A DNA stretch of 64,000 nucleotides from Phymorhynchus buccinoides (taxonomy: Eukaryota > Mollusca > Gastropoda > Neogastropoda > Raphitomidae). How positions within the stretch are numbered: the first letter of the stretch is position 1; every line of letters starts with the position of its first letter. Positions 12,401 to 24,400 of the stretch are shown here, one piece after another. The DNA lies in assembly GCA_017654935.2 (NCBI GenBank), contig CM065682.1, forward strand, positions 44,189,536-44,253,535. The letters run 5' to 3'. Below the pieces are notes generated by a model, which saw only the letters and a list, made by a program, of their open reading frames with translations, was not told the origin of the DNA and did no database searches. The position numbers and the translations under genes were made by a program.

Positions 12401-15400
12401 GCTATGCCAGTGGTGGTAGCTAAAAGTAGCTACAGTGGAAGGGAAAGACCTTAGAAGTGTTGTATAAAAACTTTGGATTGGGCTATGCCAGTGGTGGTAG
12501 CTAAAAGTAGCTACAGTGGAAGGGAAAGACCTTAGAAGTGTTGTATAAAAACTTTGGATTGGGCTATGCCAGTGGTGGTAGCTAAAAGTAGCTACAGTGG
12601 AAGGGAAAGACCTTAGAAGTGTTGTATAAAAACTTTGGATTGGGCTATGCCAGTGGTGGTAGCTAAAAGTAGCTACAGTGGAAGGGAAAGATCTTAGAAG
12701 TGTTGTACAACAACAACAGAAGGTATAAACACTTTGGATTGGGCTATGCCAGTGGTGGTAGCTAAAAGTAGCTACAGTGGAAGGGAAAGACCTTAGAAGT
12801 GTTGTACAACAACAACAGAAGGTATAAACACTTTGGATTGGACTATGCCAGTGGTGGTAGCTAAAAGTAGCTACAGTGGAAGGGAAGGACCTTAGAAGTG
12901 TTCAACAACAACAGAAGGTATAAACACTTTGGATTGGACTATGCCAGTGGTGGTAGCTAAAAGTAGCTACAGTGGAAGGGAAGGACCTTAGAAGTGTTGT
13001 ACAACAGAAGGTATAAACACTTTGGATTGGGCTATGCCAGTGTTGGTAGCTAAAAGTAGCTACAGTGGAAGGGAAGGACCTTAGAAGTGTTGTACAACAG
13101 AAGGTATAAACACTTTGGATTGGGCTATGCCAGTGGTGGTAGCTAAAAGTAGCTACAGTGGAAGGGAAGGACCTTAGAAGTGTTGTAGAACAACACATTT
13201 TACAAAGTTATTATAAAATAACTAAAAACTAAAACAACTTAAAATGGGTTCTGTGATTCATAAATGTTGGTGGTTTTCAGATTATCATTGTTAATTTTCT
13301 TTAAATTTTCTAGTTGTACCCTCCTTATTGTTAAAAGGAGTAATAAACATAAAGATATGGGGAGTGTTATCAGACTGTTGTCACATTATTTAATATTCAA
13401 AATTTTTGTTGTTTGTGTACATGTTTTATGAATTTTAGCAATAATTTTTTTGGCAAAATTTAAATGAAACACTCAAACAGTGATATCTAAGTTGATGGGA
13501 CAAAATTTCTGTTTTTGTTGATGTTGGTATTGTGGTTTTTTCTTCTTTCTTTTTTTCTGTACGACTTTACAGAAAAATGTATTTAATATTTATGAAGTCT
13601 TAGCTGTCAGTGGATAATAAGCCCTTTATGAAATAAAGAATAAATCCAAATAGAAGGACTCTGGGTAGTTTTATCACAGATAATCTGAATGCAAGAGGGT
13701 TAGACGTTGTAATAATCTGTTGCAGCTGGGCCTTCCCTTGTCATGCATTTGCACCGTTCCCTGCAATACCGTCTTTGGCGCTAGCAGCAAAATGGTGAGT
13801 GGTGTGTGTGTGTGCAGTTACAGACATTTAAGAGTATCGTTGCAAAGTTGGAAAGTTTCTTAGTAAACTGGGTATTGTCAGAACTGAACTTTTTCGCAAC
13901 ACGCTGAATGCTAGCAACGCCCGAGTTTGCCGTTGCCCACACGCTGCTTGTATTTTAGCAACAGACAAAACCCCCCTGAGGCCGACAGTGGTGTGGCTGC
14001 TTTCAACTCATCCAGTTAAACACAATAATGGGGGGGGGGGGTTACGGAGAGTAGCCCAACAGCCTCCTAAAGTCCAACCACATGTCCTCGTCGTAGGAGG
14101 CGGGCATCGGCTTAGGCTGGCTTATGTGGTTATGGCCCTCCCGTGGGGATACCGGGGGGTCTTTCAGCAGAAATAGTTCCCCCTTCTTCTGGAAGTTCTA
14201 TGCTAGTAACTTCCCCTACTCTATCACTCTCTTTGACTCTGCCTTTTCTCTTTTTGCTTTCTGGCGTCTACTTTTTTCTGCCTTTTTGCCAATATTGGTC
14301 CATTCACCTGCATTTTTTCTATAACACCCTTCCACGTTTTTCCTTTTTACAATTTATGACATGCCAGGTTTTGTATTGTACACTGGCATCCACACGTGAT
14401 ACTTGAGTGGGCACCTGTTGTCCATTCTGCAGTGCATATTTGCTTATATAGCCTTTTTTATGTATTTTAGCTTACTAGTATGTATTTGTTATCCTTTTTT
14501 ACTGTTTTTTTTAACCTGGATCTGATAAATGAGAGTAGCGTGGCTCCACATTTCCAGCACTGTGTGGACTTATGTGCTATAGGGTATAATAATGGAAGTG
14601 TCATGTTATGAATTGTACTACATTTTTTGTTTTCAGGTTTTGTACGTTGTTAAGATTCTTGGATTTGTTTTGCTATATGTGGTAGATTTTTATGTGGTGA
14701 CAGTCCTGAGATAACCATAGCTGTTGACGGGACTATAACAGACTAACTAATAATGAATTGTTTTTTAAATTTTATTTCATTTAAAGGATTAATCATACAT
14801 ATAAACCACCATACAAAAATAAAGTCACTGTGATTTCCAGATTTTTTAGGAGAATTTATTGAAAAGGACCAACATTGGGTCTCCTGAAGGAATTTCTACT
14901 CCTTGTCCTGATGGAATACGGAGCAGTGTTAAAAAGTGAAACTCAAGTTTGATTTTTTTTTTTTTAAAGTCTGTTGCAATTGTGATTTTCTCCCTGAAGG
15001 AAAATGTCATTTGAAAAAAAAGCAAGCTGTCAATTTGGATTTAAAAAAAAATAAAAATGAAACAACTACTTAGGGGAATTCTTTTTCTTTTTTTTAATCT
15101 GTTTGGAGGTACTGCAGATACAAATTGTACAATGTTAGGAAAGTGGGTTTGTCCAATACTTGAAGCAGATTTTCCAGATTATTCTATCATGAATTACAAG
15201 TATGTTATAAATAGGGTTAAAATGTTATTGTTATTCACATAAACTGGACATTCAGCCTGATAAAATCTCCAGGGTTTGCAAAAAGCATTAAAAAGCGTTT
15301 GTTTATGCCCTCTGGGAATGCAAAACTGTCTCATGAATAATGTGACAGTTATGAATGTAATCTTTTAAGGATAGATGATGTGTTTTGCTTGTCACAAATT

Positions 15401-18400
15401 GATGCACTTTTACCGTACAGGACGTTGCCATGCTCGAGAAGCTGATCCAGGATGACTTGGCAGCAGCCAAAACACCGGTGCTTCTACTGGCCTATGCAGG
15501 TAAAGCTACAGCCTTCTTCGTTTGTCTCTTTCCTTGTGTGATGCAAGCGATGCTTTAAATCAATAGTCATTGCAGAAATCATGACTGTATGTAGTGCAGC
15601 TGTTGTAGATTATTTTGTGGGTCATTAACCCCTTCCCTGCCCAGTCCTGTATCTGCTACATGGTGTGTGATGTCATTGATGATGTCATAAGTTTTGATGT
15701 CAAAGTACTGGAATGAAGGTTTTTGGTTTAGACAAGTCAGAAAAGATAGTTATATCTCTAGACCTTTTTCTCAGATTGAGTCTAGCAGGTCTCTTTTAAA
15801 TTTTATAACTAGAAAATTGATAATTTATCTGTTTTTCTCTGGCAGTGAAGGGGTTAAAAGATCCAGCATTATTGATTATCAGTTAAAATGGTTCAGTGCA
15901 CACACACACACACACACACACACCATAAACACACACACACACACGCAAGGAGACGCACACATACACATAAACGCACACACGCACAGAGACACACATACAC
16001 GCACACACGCACACGCACACGCACACGCACACGCACGCACACACACACACACACACACACACATCTCTTGATCTTATGATTGTGAGGCTTTGTGTACACT
16101 TTCTTAAAGCTGATCTTGTGTTCCTCTTGTACTTTTAGTATCATGATATCTAATAGCATGACACACCAACAGTCAAATAAAAAGATTACTTGACCAGGAC
16201 TGTGTCTATCACTAACCCTTTTGGGATTTTAAATGTCCCATAATATTATAAACATATGTAAAGGTCAATAAAGTCAATTTGTGATTGTTTAGTCTTTTGT
16301 GACCAACTACACCAAAACCCTCATTAAATTACAGATGATATTTTGCTGCTTTTTCTCTCTCAGTAACTTTCAAGGATTTTGGCCTTGTTCTGCATTTTGT
16401 GCTCCAGGCACCCCAATGGTTGGGCATGTGGATAGTATACAGCGTCTGCAGGAGATATGCAAGGCCAACAGTGTCTGGCTGCATGTAGAAGGGTGAGAAA
16501 AACTTTGTTATATTCTACTAAGATAAACTCATTTACCATCATTCAAAACAGCTCTCAAAATTACCTATTCAAACTGCACCACAACCTTTAGGCCATATTA
16601 CTTTTGATCCTCGTCTCACCCCCCACCCCCACCCCCTTTATTTTAGTTCACTGTGTGTTGACTGTCTATGTCAGCTTAGTCGAGAGAGAGAGAGAGAGTT
16701 GATGCTTTATCCAACAGTTGTATCATGTGTTGTGTTTTGGGTGGGGTGAGTGGTGGTGATGGTGCACATGTGTGTGTGTGTGCATGCGTGCAAGCATAGT
16801 CTGGTTGAAGATCTTTACTCTGACTTGAGTATGAGATTATTAAGATTTCTTGCTTTTGGGTATAATTTGCACATGAAAAAATTAATTACCCAGTTAAATT
16901 GTGCAGTTTATGGTATGTATTTTTCCTGTTAAATGCACATTTTTTTTACTTCTTTTTATTTTATATTTGTCCTTTTAATACCTCTTTAAACATGGCCAAT
17001 TGATCACAAATTCAGGGCTCACTTGGCTACCCTGACCTTGTTTTCTGTGCCTACGGAGGTGTCATCGGCCAAATCAGGGGACAGCATCACTGTCAACCCA
17101 GGAACCTGGCTGGGAGTGCCGGGCCTTCCCTATGCTGTATCCTTGCTGTTGCGCTTCACTTGATAAGTGTTGGGTTGTTGCATTTTCTCTAGACTGCCCC
17201 GTGCTGAAAGGCAGACACAATCTAAATTTGGTTTTGTGGGAGTCCCAAGTCGACGTATATCTACATATTAACCCAGGATTCAATTACCAGTCTGTTTCCA
17301 GCTTGCGGGTAAATTTAATTATGCAGTCGTTATTTCAAGTATATGTGTAGGCTGTGCCAAAGATCTGAAAATGTTTAGCAATGACGCTTTGTTAATGAGT
17401 CATAAACATTTGCATGAATTGTGCCCTTCACACTTATGGGTATCGGGGTCTTTTCCCCCATGCACATGATATGTGTTTCTGGACACGCAAATATCAATTA
17501 AAAGCATATGATATGCTTTTGTCCTTTTTCTCAGAATCTTAGCAGGTTCTGTGTATGTTGAAGTCTATTTCCTTTGTTACGAGAGTGGTTTGTTTAGTTG
17601 TTTGGTTTGTATGTGGTTTAATTTTAAGAGAAAGAGTTTTCATTTATTTTTTGCCCTGGTAATTTTATAGTGTTCCATGGAACTGCAATGCCTTATGCAT
17701 CATTCACAATGATTGAAAGCGGAATGAGCTTTGAACGATATGCCATCCTTCAGCCATCACATGCACAATCTGTTTTAGATTCCTTTAACGGTATTCAGAC
17801 TTTGTTCAAGTCATCTGATAACATGCTGATGCATGCAGCTGGGCTGAGCTCCTTCAGTTCCAGCCTGAAGTTGAAGTGCCTCCCTTACTGGATGTGTCTT
17901 TTGACCATGGGGCATGAGACCATCGTGAAAAAGATCACCCATGCCTGTGATTTGGTATGTTCTGCTGTGTGTGTGTGCGTGTGCGGGCAAGATTTGTGTG
18001 CATATGTCATCAGTGTGTATATGTATGGGCTCAGGGGCAATGGATGTGTTTGTGATAGGTGGTGGAGGTGATGATGTTGGAAGTTGGAGGTGTGTGCATG
18101 TCTGTGAGAGAGAGAGAGAGAGAGAGAGAGAACGAGCGAGAGAGAGAATCTATTGAAAGGGAAAATGTGCTTAGTTTTGTGGTATAAGTGTAAGGACTAC
18201 CTGGGAATATGATTTTCTTAAAGTTGTTAATTTTTCTTGTAGTTTTTGTTTTTAAAGCTGTTTTGTCTGGGCCAAATTTTAAAGCTTTTGGTGGCAGAAT
18301 GAAATTCAATCTGTCATTTGCAATACAAGACCTTCAAAAATCATCCAAAATGAGGTCTTATAAGGGAGGGGTCTTATAAGGGAGGTAATTTTAATACAAT

Positions 18401-21400
18401 GAAGGGATGTCTTGGAGAAGTAGGTCTTATGTGGGAGGGAGTCTTATAATGGGAGGTCTTATAAGGGAGGTTCCACTGTACAACTTTAGCCTCAATCGAT
18501 TATGACAATCCAAAAATATTTTCCAAGCATTCTCATGGTGTCAAAAACAAATATTTTTACTTGGTTTTATTGGCAACATTGATCATGCTGAAATGTATGC
18601 ACAATTTGTCTTGCATGCACAGACACTTCTAGATGTAAGCACTTGATTTTGTTCTGCTTAGTTTAGTTGTTTTATTTTTTAACTCTGCATTTGTTTGCTT
18701 GCTTATGATGACCTAGACAATTGAGACTTTTTTTTAAAAATTGGCTTTGATTACTGATGTAGAAAGTTGTGCTTAGGTACATGCGATAGGCGAAATGGAT
18801 TGCTTAGAATTCAGAATGGATTTCATTGTTTGGTTTTGAATGTCTATGGATGTTTTGTTTTTTGTAATAGGCCAAGGTTCTGTACGACAAACTGGATCCT
18901 ATGACCACTATCAAACAGATTGTAAGTTGTAGGCTTGATTGATTTTGTGGGCATGTGTATTTGAGTGTGTGTGTGTGTGTTTGCCTGTATATGTGTGTGT
19001 ATGCATGCGAGTGTGTTTGTGAGTGTGCCTGTTTTGGTGCAAGCGACGCGTGGGTGTGGTTTGATGGCAAGGTGAATGAATGTTTTAGAAAATTATGGGA
19101 GTTGCGTATTGTTATTTACTTTATTATTTCGTTTGAAAATGTAGCTTGTCTTTTTTGTGATATGCCTGTCAAATCTACCATCAGCCTTTTCATTTTGAAG
19201 GGTCTTGCACAGTATTGGATATGCATTTTAATTTGAGTATGATTAAGAAAAATCATACTTAAAATAACCCCCAAAAAGGTCATCAGTGTTGTATTTCATG
19301 AATTGTATGCACAAAATTGTAAGTCTACCCCATTTCAAAGTTTGTGCAAATGCTGTGCCTTATCATAGACATTATATTAGTTGGTTGCTTTTTGTTTTAT
19401 AGTTGTTGGGTTCATTTTAAGATCTAGAAAGTGCATTATTCAAGATTTTGTTTTTGACCAACTTCACAGAGCCGAGATAAGAAAGAAGCCGCCAACAAGA
19501 AGCAGTACAAGACACTGATGGATCTGTTGTCCAAAGCCATCAATGCACTGGTGAGTATGGCAGACCAGCACTATTTGTCAGGCGATTTGTAAATCACGGG
19601 ATTTTTCTTCTTCTTCGTTCGCTCAGACAGTTTCCTGTCACATGAGCGGAAATGCGTCACGCTGCCGTTATGCGCCTAACTAAGAAATAGTTAGGCCCAG
19701 CATGTCCGACTTCGGCTGAAGGAAATCTTTGTAAGAATTTATAGAAAAAAAGGCAGGAGAATGGACCAGTAAGATAGAAAGATAGCAGATGACAGTAAGC
19801 GAAGAGAAAAGGCAGAGTCAAAGAGAGTGACAGATTAGAGGAATTTACAAGCACAGAACTTCCAGAAGGTGGGGGAACTATTTGTACGAAAGACCCCCCG
19901 GTATCCCCACGGGGGCAAAATCACTGGATATTGGGTTAAAAGTGCGAGTTACGATACTTTGAATTACGTGAATGGATTAAAAAGTGTTTAGTGATGATTT
20001 GAGTCGTTATACTTTTTTTTGTAGTGAATCTATCGCCCCGATATGTAGGTGTGTAGCTTTTGGGGATTGAAAGTTCTCTTTGTTTATTGATTTAGAATCA
20101 TGAACTTAATTCAGATCTTAGTAAAGCTCTATAATGAAGATGGTTTAAATGAAAAGAGTTTTATGTGAATCTGTTCTATGAATAATTGTTAATATTAATA
20201 ATAAGCTTGTTATTTTTTAATTATTGTTTAAACTAAACAAGAACAAGAGGATTTAATCATTTCAGCTAACCAGAATGCTGGAGAGTAATGTCTTTAAATA
20301 AATGGAATTAATCAGTAGTGTTTAGATTGTTTTATCAGTTCAAGAAATCAGCAATAATAATAATGTTGTCATTAAAAACCAGTTGAATGTACTGCCAATC
20401 TGGGAACGCAGAAGAAGAAGAATTATAAATGTTACTGGCACCTTTGAGCAATCAGTAGCTTTTTAAACACTTTTTGATAACTCCAATTTTTAATTTTTTA
20501 ATTGTGGATTTGCCTTTTGTAATTAGTTATAAGTAAGACACGGGTTGAATCGACCGTTTCTTTATTGTAGTAACATGACTTCTTTCCTCTCATACTTTAA
20601 TAACCTTATTCTGCACTGTCAGATTGCTTCCCCTTGCAACCATTCTACCCTTGCCAGTTTGAATAGTTTTCAAGAAAAAAAATGCTTTGCAATGATGCAA
20701 AAGGATGTAGCTCTGAAATTTTGAGGCGTCTTCTATAAGCTAAAGAACAAACCATTGGCAGAGTTCTAAAGCACAATCATTATTTCTGGTCGAATAGTTT
20801 TGTTTAAAAACAAAAGCATGACAATGAAGCCAATGAGATGAGTGACCCCTCATGTACGCGCCTTGAACTCAATAAAACAGGCTAGAAGTCATGCCATTTA
20901 TCGGAAGCAACTCTCAGCCCATAATGCTTTAACACTTTCGCCGCCAGCCATTTTTAGCCAAAAATGTCTGTCAAACTTACCAGGGTAAAGGAATACTGTG
21001 ATACTGTGAATCCCCCTATGACATGTACAGTGGAACCTCCCTTATAAGACCTCCGATTATAAGACTCCCTCCCACATAAGACCTTCTCTGAGACATTGCC
21101 CTTCTTTGTAAGTATTAAAATCACCTCCCTTATTGGTTGTTGATTTCAGTTCTTACTTTCACACCTTTTAGTGACTTGGGTCATAATCAGTGTGGTGCTA
21201 AAATGTGGCATTGACGATGAAAGGGTTAGTATTGGTTGTTTATTTCAGTTCTTACTTTCACACCTTTTAGTGACTTGGGTCATAATCAGTGTGGTGCTAA
21301 AATGTGGCATTGACGATGAAAGGGTTAGTATTGGTTGTTTATTTCAGTTCTTACTTTCACACCTTTTAGTGACTTGGGTCATAATCAGTGTGGTACTGAA

Positions 21401-24400
21401 ATGCGACATTGACGATGAAAGGGTTAATATTGGTTGTTGATTTCAGTTGATGTTTGAGATGGCCAGTCCCACTGTTGTGTTCCGTTACGCTGAAGACTCG
21501 GCCGGACCTGGTGAGTTTTGGGTTTCGTGTTTGTTTACAAATAAACTTTTTGTTGGTGGTGGTTTTTGTTTTGATGTTTTTTTGTGGTTTTTGTTTATAA
21601 ATAAACTTTTGTTGGTGGTGGTTTTTATTTTGATGTTTGGTTTTGGTTCCGTTTACCATCCATGCTGTCTTCCTTTTTCTGTATCAATGGAAACATTTTT
21701 TTGGTACTTTCTGTGAGTTGCGTTCATGTTTGTTAAGAAAATGTATGGTTTTGGTTTTGGTCCCATTTGCCATCCATACTCTCTCTTCCCTCTTCTGTTT
21801 TAACCCCCATCCTGGTCTTGTGCCAGCACCATCGATATATAAAAAAAAGACAATGTCAACTTTAGGAAACATAGTTGTAGTAGACAGAAACTTTTTTTTT
21901 CTAGCTGTTATGTTAAGCATGAAGACAGTCCCAGGCTTGCAGAAACATAATTGTAGTAGACTAGACAGAACCATTTTATTTCATAAAAAAAAATATTAAC
22001 ACTGGACTGTTAAAAAAAATAGTAAAAATTATTTTTTACGATCTGCCATGATTAATTTTTTTATATTTTATGAAATGGTGGTGCAAAAAACAACTATGCC
22101 AACAGTATTAATTAAACTTTGTATGTTTTTATTTTTAAAAATAATACAAACATTTTATGAATTTGGGGAAAGTAATGATATAATTTTATCCCCTTCTGAC
22201 TTTGTAAACAAAAAAAAGTGCCTGTGAAACAAACACATTGTTTTAATCCTCTTGCATTCGCATTTGTTACAGACAAAACTTCTAGTGTTCAGATTATTTC
22301 ACCCATTCTATCACATCATTGCAAGTGATAAGCTTTTCGTAGTGTGTGTATAACATGCCAGAACTTAGTGCGTGATGAAAATGCCATCAGAGGGGGTCTC
22401 AGAGTGGGGGGGCAAGCTACGAGCGTTTTGGGGCGACTTGAATACACAGAGGCTGGCTGGACGGTTTTTGGACAGAATAAATGCAAGAGGGTTCAAAACC
22501 AGATTTGATTGCTGCGATTAAAACTCTTCTTGCTAGATCAGTTCTTTGCATCATACTCCTTATTTCTGCTTGAAAATGATCACTTCTGGTTTGTTTGTTT
22601 GTTGTTCTTTCCAGGAGCAATTGTTGCCCCATACGCATCCAAGAAGACAGATGCCCTGACTGAAGCAAAAGATGACAGCATCTACTATGACGCATTGAAC
22701 ATTTGGGTAAAAACAAGTGTTTGTTATTACTTATTGCAATAGAACTTTCCTATTGAGACCTTGAAAAGTCACCCCAAATCAGGTCTCAACAGGAAGTTTT
22801 TGGCACTGTCAGACCTGTTTTACCTTCGGATTTGTCCGTAATTATTACGTTTTGATACCTCCAATTACGATATTACGGTCAGCAACAAAAAAATCTGCAT
22901 TTCCGCTGAACAAGTGCGGGAAAAAAAGAAGAAGAAGAAATCAAAAGAAGGCATGGCGTTTGAGACATGCTCGCTACTGTGTCGTCTGCTATCAAAAGTA
23001 TCACTTTGAGTGATGTTCCTTGAATGAATACTTCCGGTTTATTTATCCATGCCGCCATTTTTCTAGGTACAAAGTGCAAAATTTCGGCAGTTGTTGTCGA
23101 AGTTGGGTTTGGATGGGAAGTTGCAGCATGCGTGTACACTCCCCCACCCCCCCACCCCCGCTCAACAAAAGGTTTGACAGCAGCGAAAAATTCTGGTGAA
23201 AGGATTTCTCGGACAGCAAAATTACGGACAGATGCCTGAAATTACTGTTTTCAGAGCTTGGGATTACTGACAGTGAAGATTTGGGGTAAACAGGTCTGCA
23301 CTGTGGTGCAGAATATCCATCCAAAGTCTTGAATAGACTAAATAAGAAGTCTTCTTTTTCAGGAGCAAAGACACTTTTGCAGAAACTTTTAAAGATCTGC
23401 ATACTGTCTGTTTTCTTAAAATATCTGTCTTATTTGCCCCTAACATTTAAATTCAAGACTGCACTATATAATTATCTTGACTTTCTGATTATGTTTTACC
23501 ATGAAAACTATTAAATCCTGGAGCTCTTGGAAGAAGAACAAACTGTTGTACCCTTTCATGCATTGAATCTCCTTCATAAGCATGAGAAATCAGAGTGATA
23601 GCTTAATTATTCAAAATTCTCTTAGTGATTTTGTGGGTTGGAGTTGCCCTGTATGTGTCAGGCATGGTAGACCTTCGCGAATGGCGACAAAAACGCGAAA
23701 GTGAAAATGACAACAACAACAAACAAAATCCGGGGTAAAAGTTTGCTCGGGTGCATAAAAATTACGTGCGTTAAAACCTATGCAATCGCTTCGTGGAACC
23801 GGATGTGAATGACTGAACAAGCAACTTCCCGCCAAAGTTAGCAGTCATGCGCGGCCTAGCTCACGCCACACGTTTCCAGATTTGTGATCCTAGTGCTTCT
23901 TTTTCTTCTTCTTCTTCTTCATTTTGACGCCCAACTTCATCATTTTAGTTTGAGTCGACATCTTTCAAATGAAATGCAGAATCGGTTGGATATTCTTCCG
24001 CGAAACTCACTTTGCCCCCACTACCATGCCTGATGTGCGTGTTGTGCTGACCCACATACTCTCTTAGCGGGTCTGTGGGTTGGACATTTTGTGGAGTCAT
24101 TCTGTGCAACTGTGTGTGTGTGTTGTGCTGCTCCAGCTGGCAGAGTCCCTGCAGCACAGCAACCCCAAGGTGCCTGTGGACACGGTGGAGGTGGACAAGG
24201 AAGGGGTGTGCCTCAGGTACTGCCCCCTGGAGAATGCAGAAGGTGCGTTTCTCGCTTTGTTCTCAATGTGTTTGTCTCTTCTCACAGCTTGTTTCAAGCT
24301 CATTCCAACACCTTAACATGTTCTGACAGTGGCGAAAAGTTCACACATCCTGGCATTGTGAAGTAACTACAGTTTCTTTGTGAAATATGGCTTTACGTTG

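Noticed and set aside
12291..13190. CRISPR-like spacing of repeats
   Set aside because: Units are contiguous tandem copies with no variable spacers, in a eukaryotic intron.
12902..13198. Minus-strand frame with a 31-33-residue repeat
   Set aside because: It is the minisatellite unit read in one frame; the unit lengths happen to be multiples of three.
15694..16071. 125-codon frame rich in His and Thr
   Set aside because: Its C-terminal half is (CA)n microsatellite and the first part is a MITE.
17670..18071. 133-codon frame starting upstream of exon 11
   Set aside because: Only the part from 17799 to 17954 matches PDXDC1; the upstream part is intron that happens to be open and the downstream part runs into GT-rich intron.
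21171..21440. Plus-strand frame with three 33-residue repeats
   Set aside because: It is the 99-bp intronic array. It would be translated only if a decoy acceptor were used.
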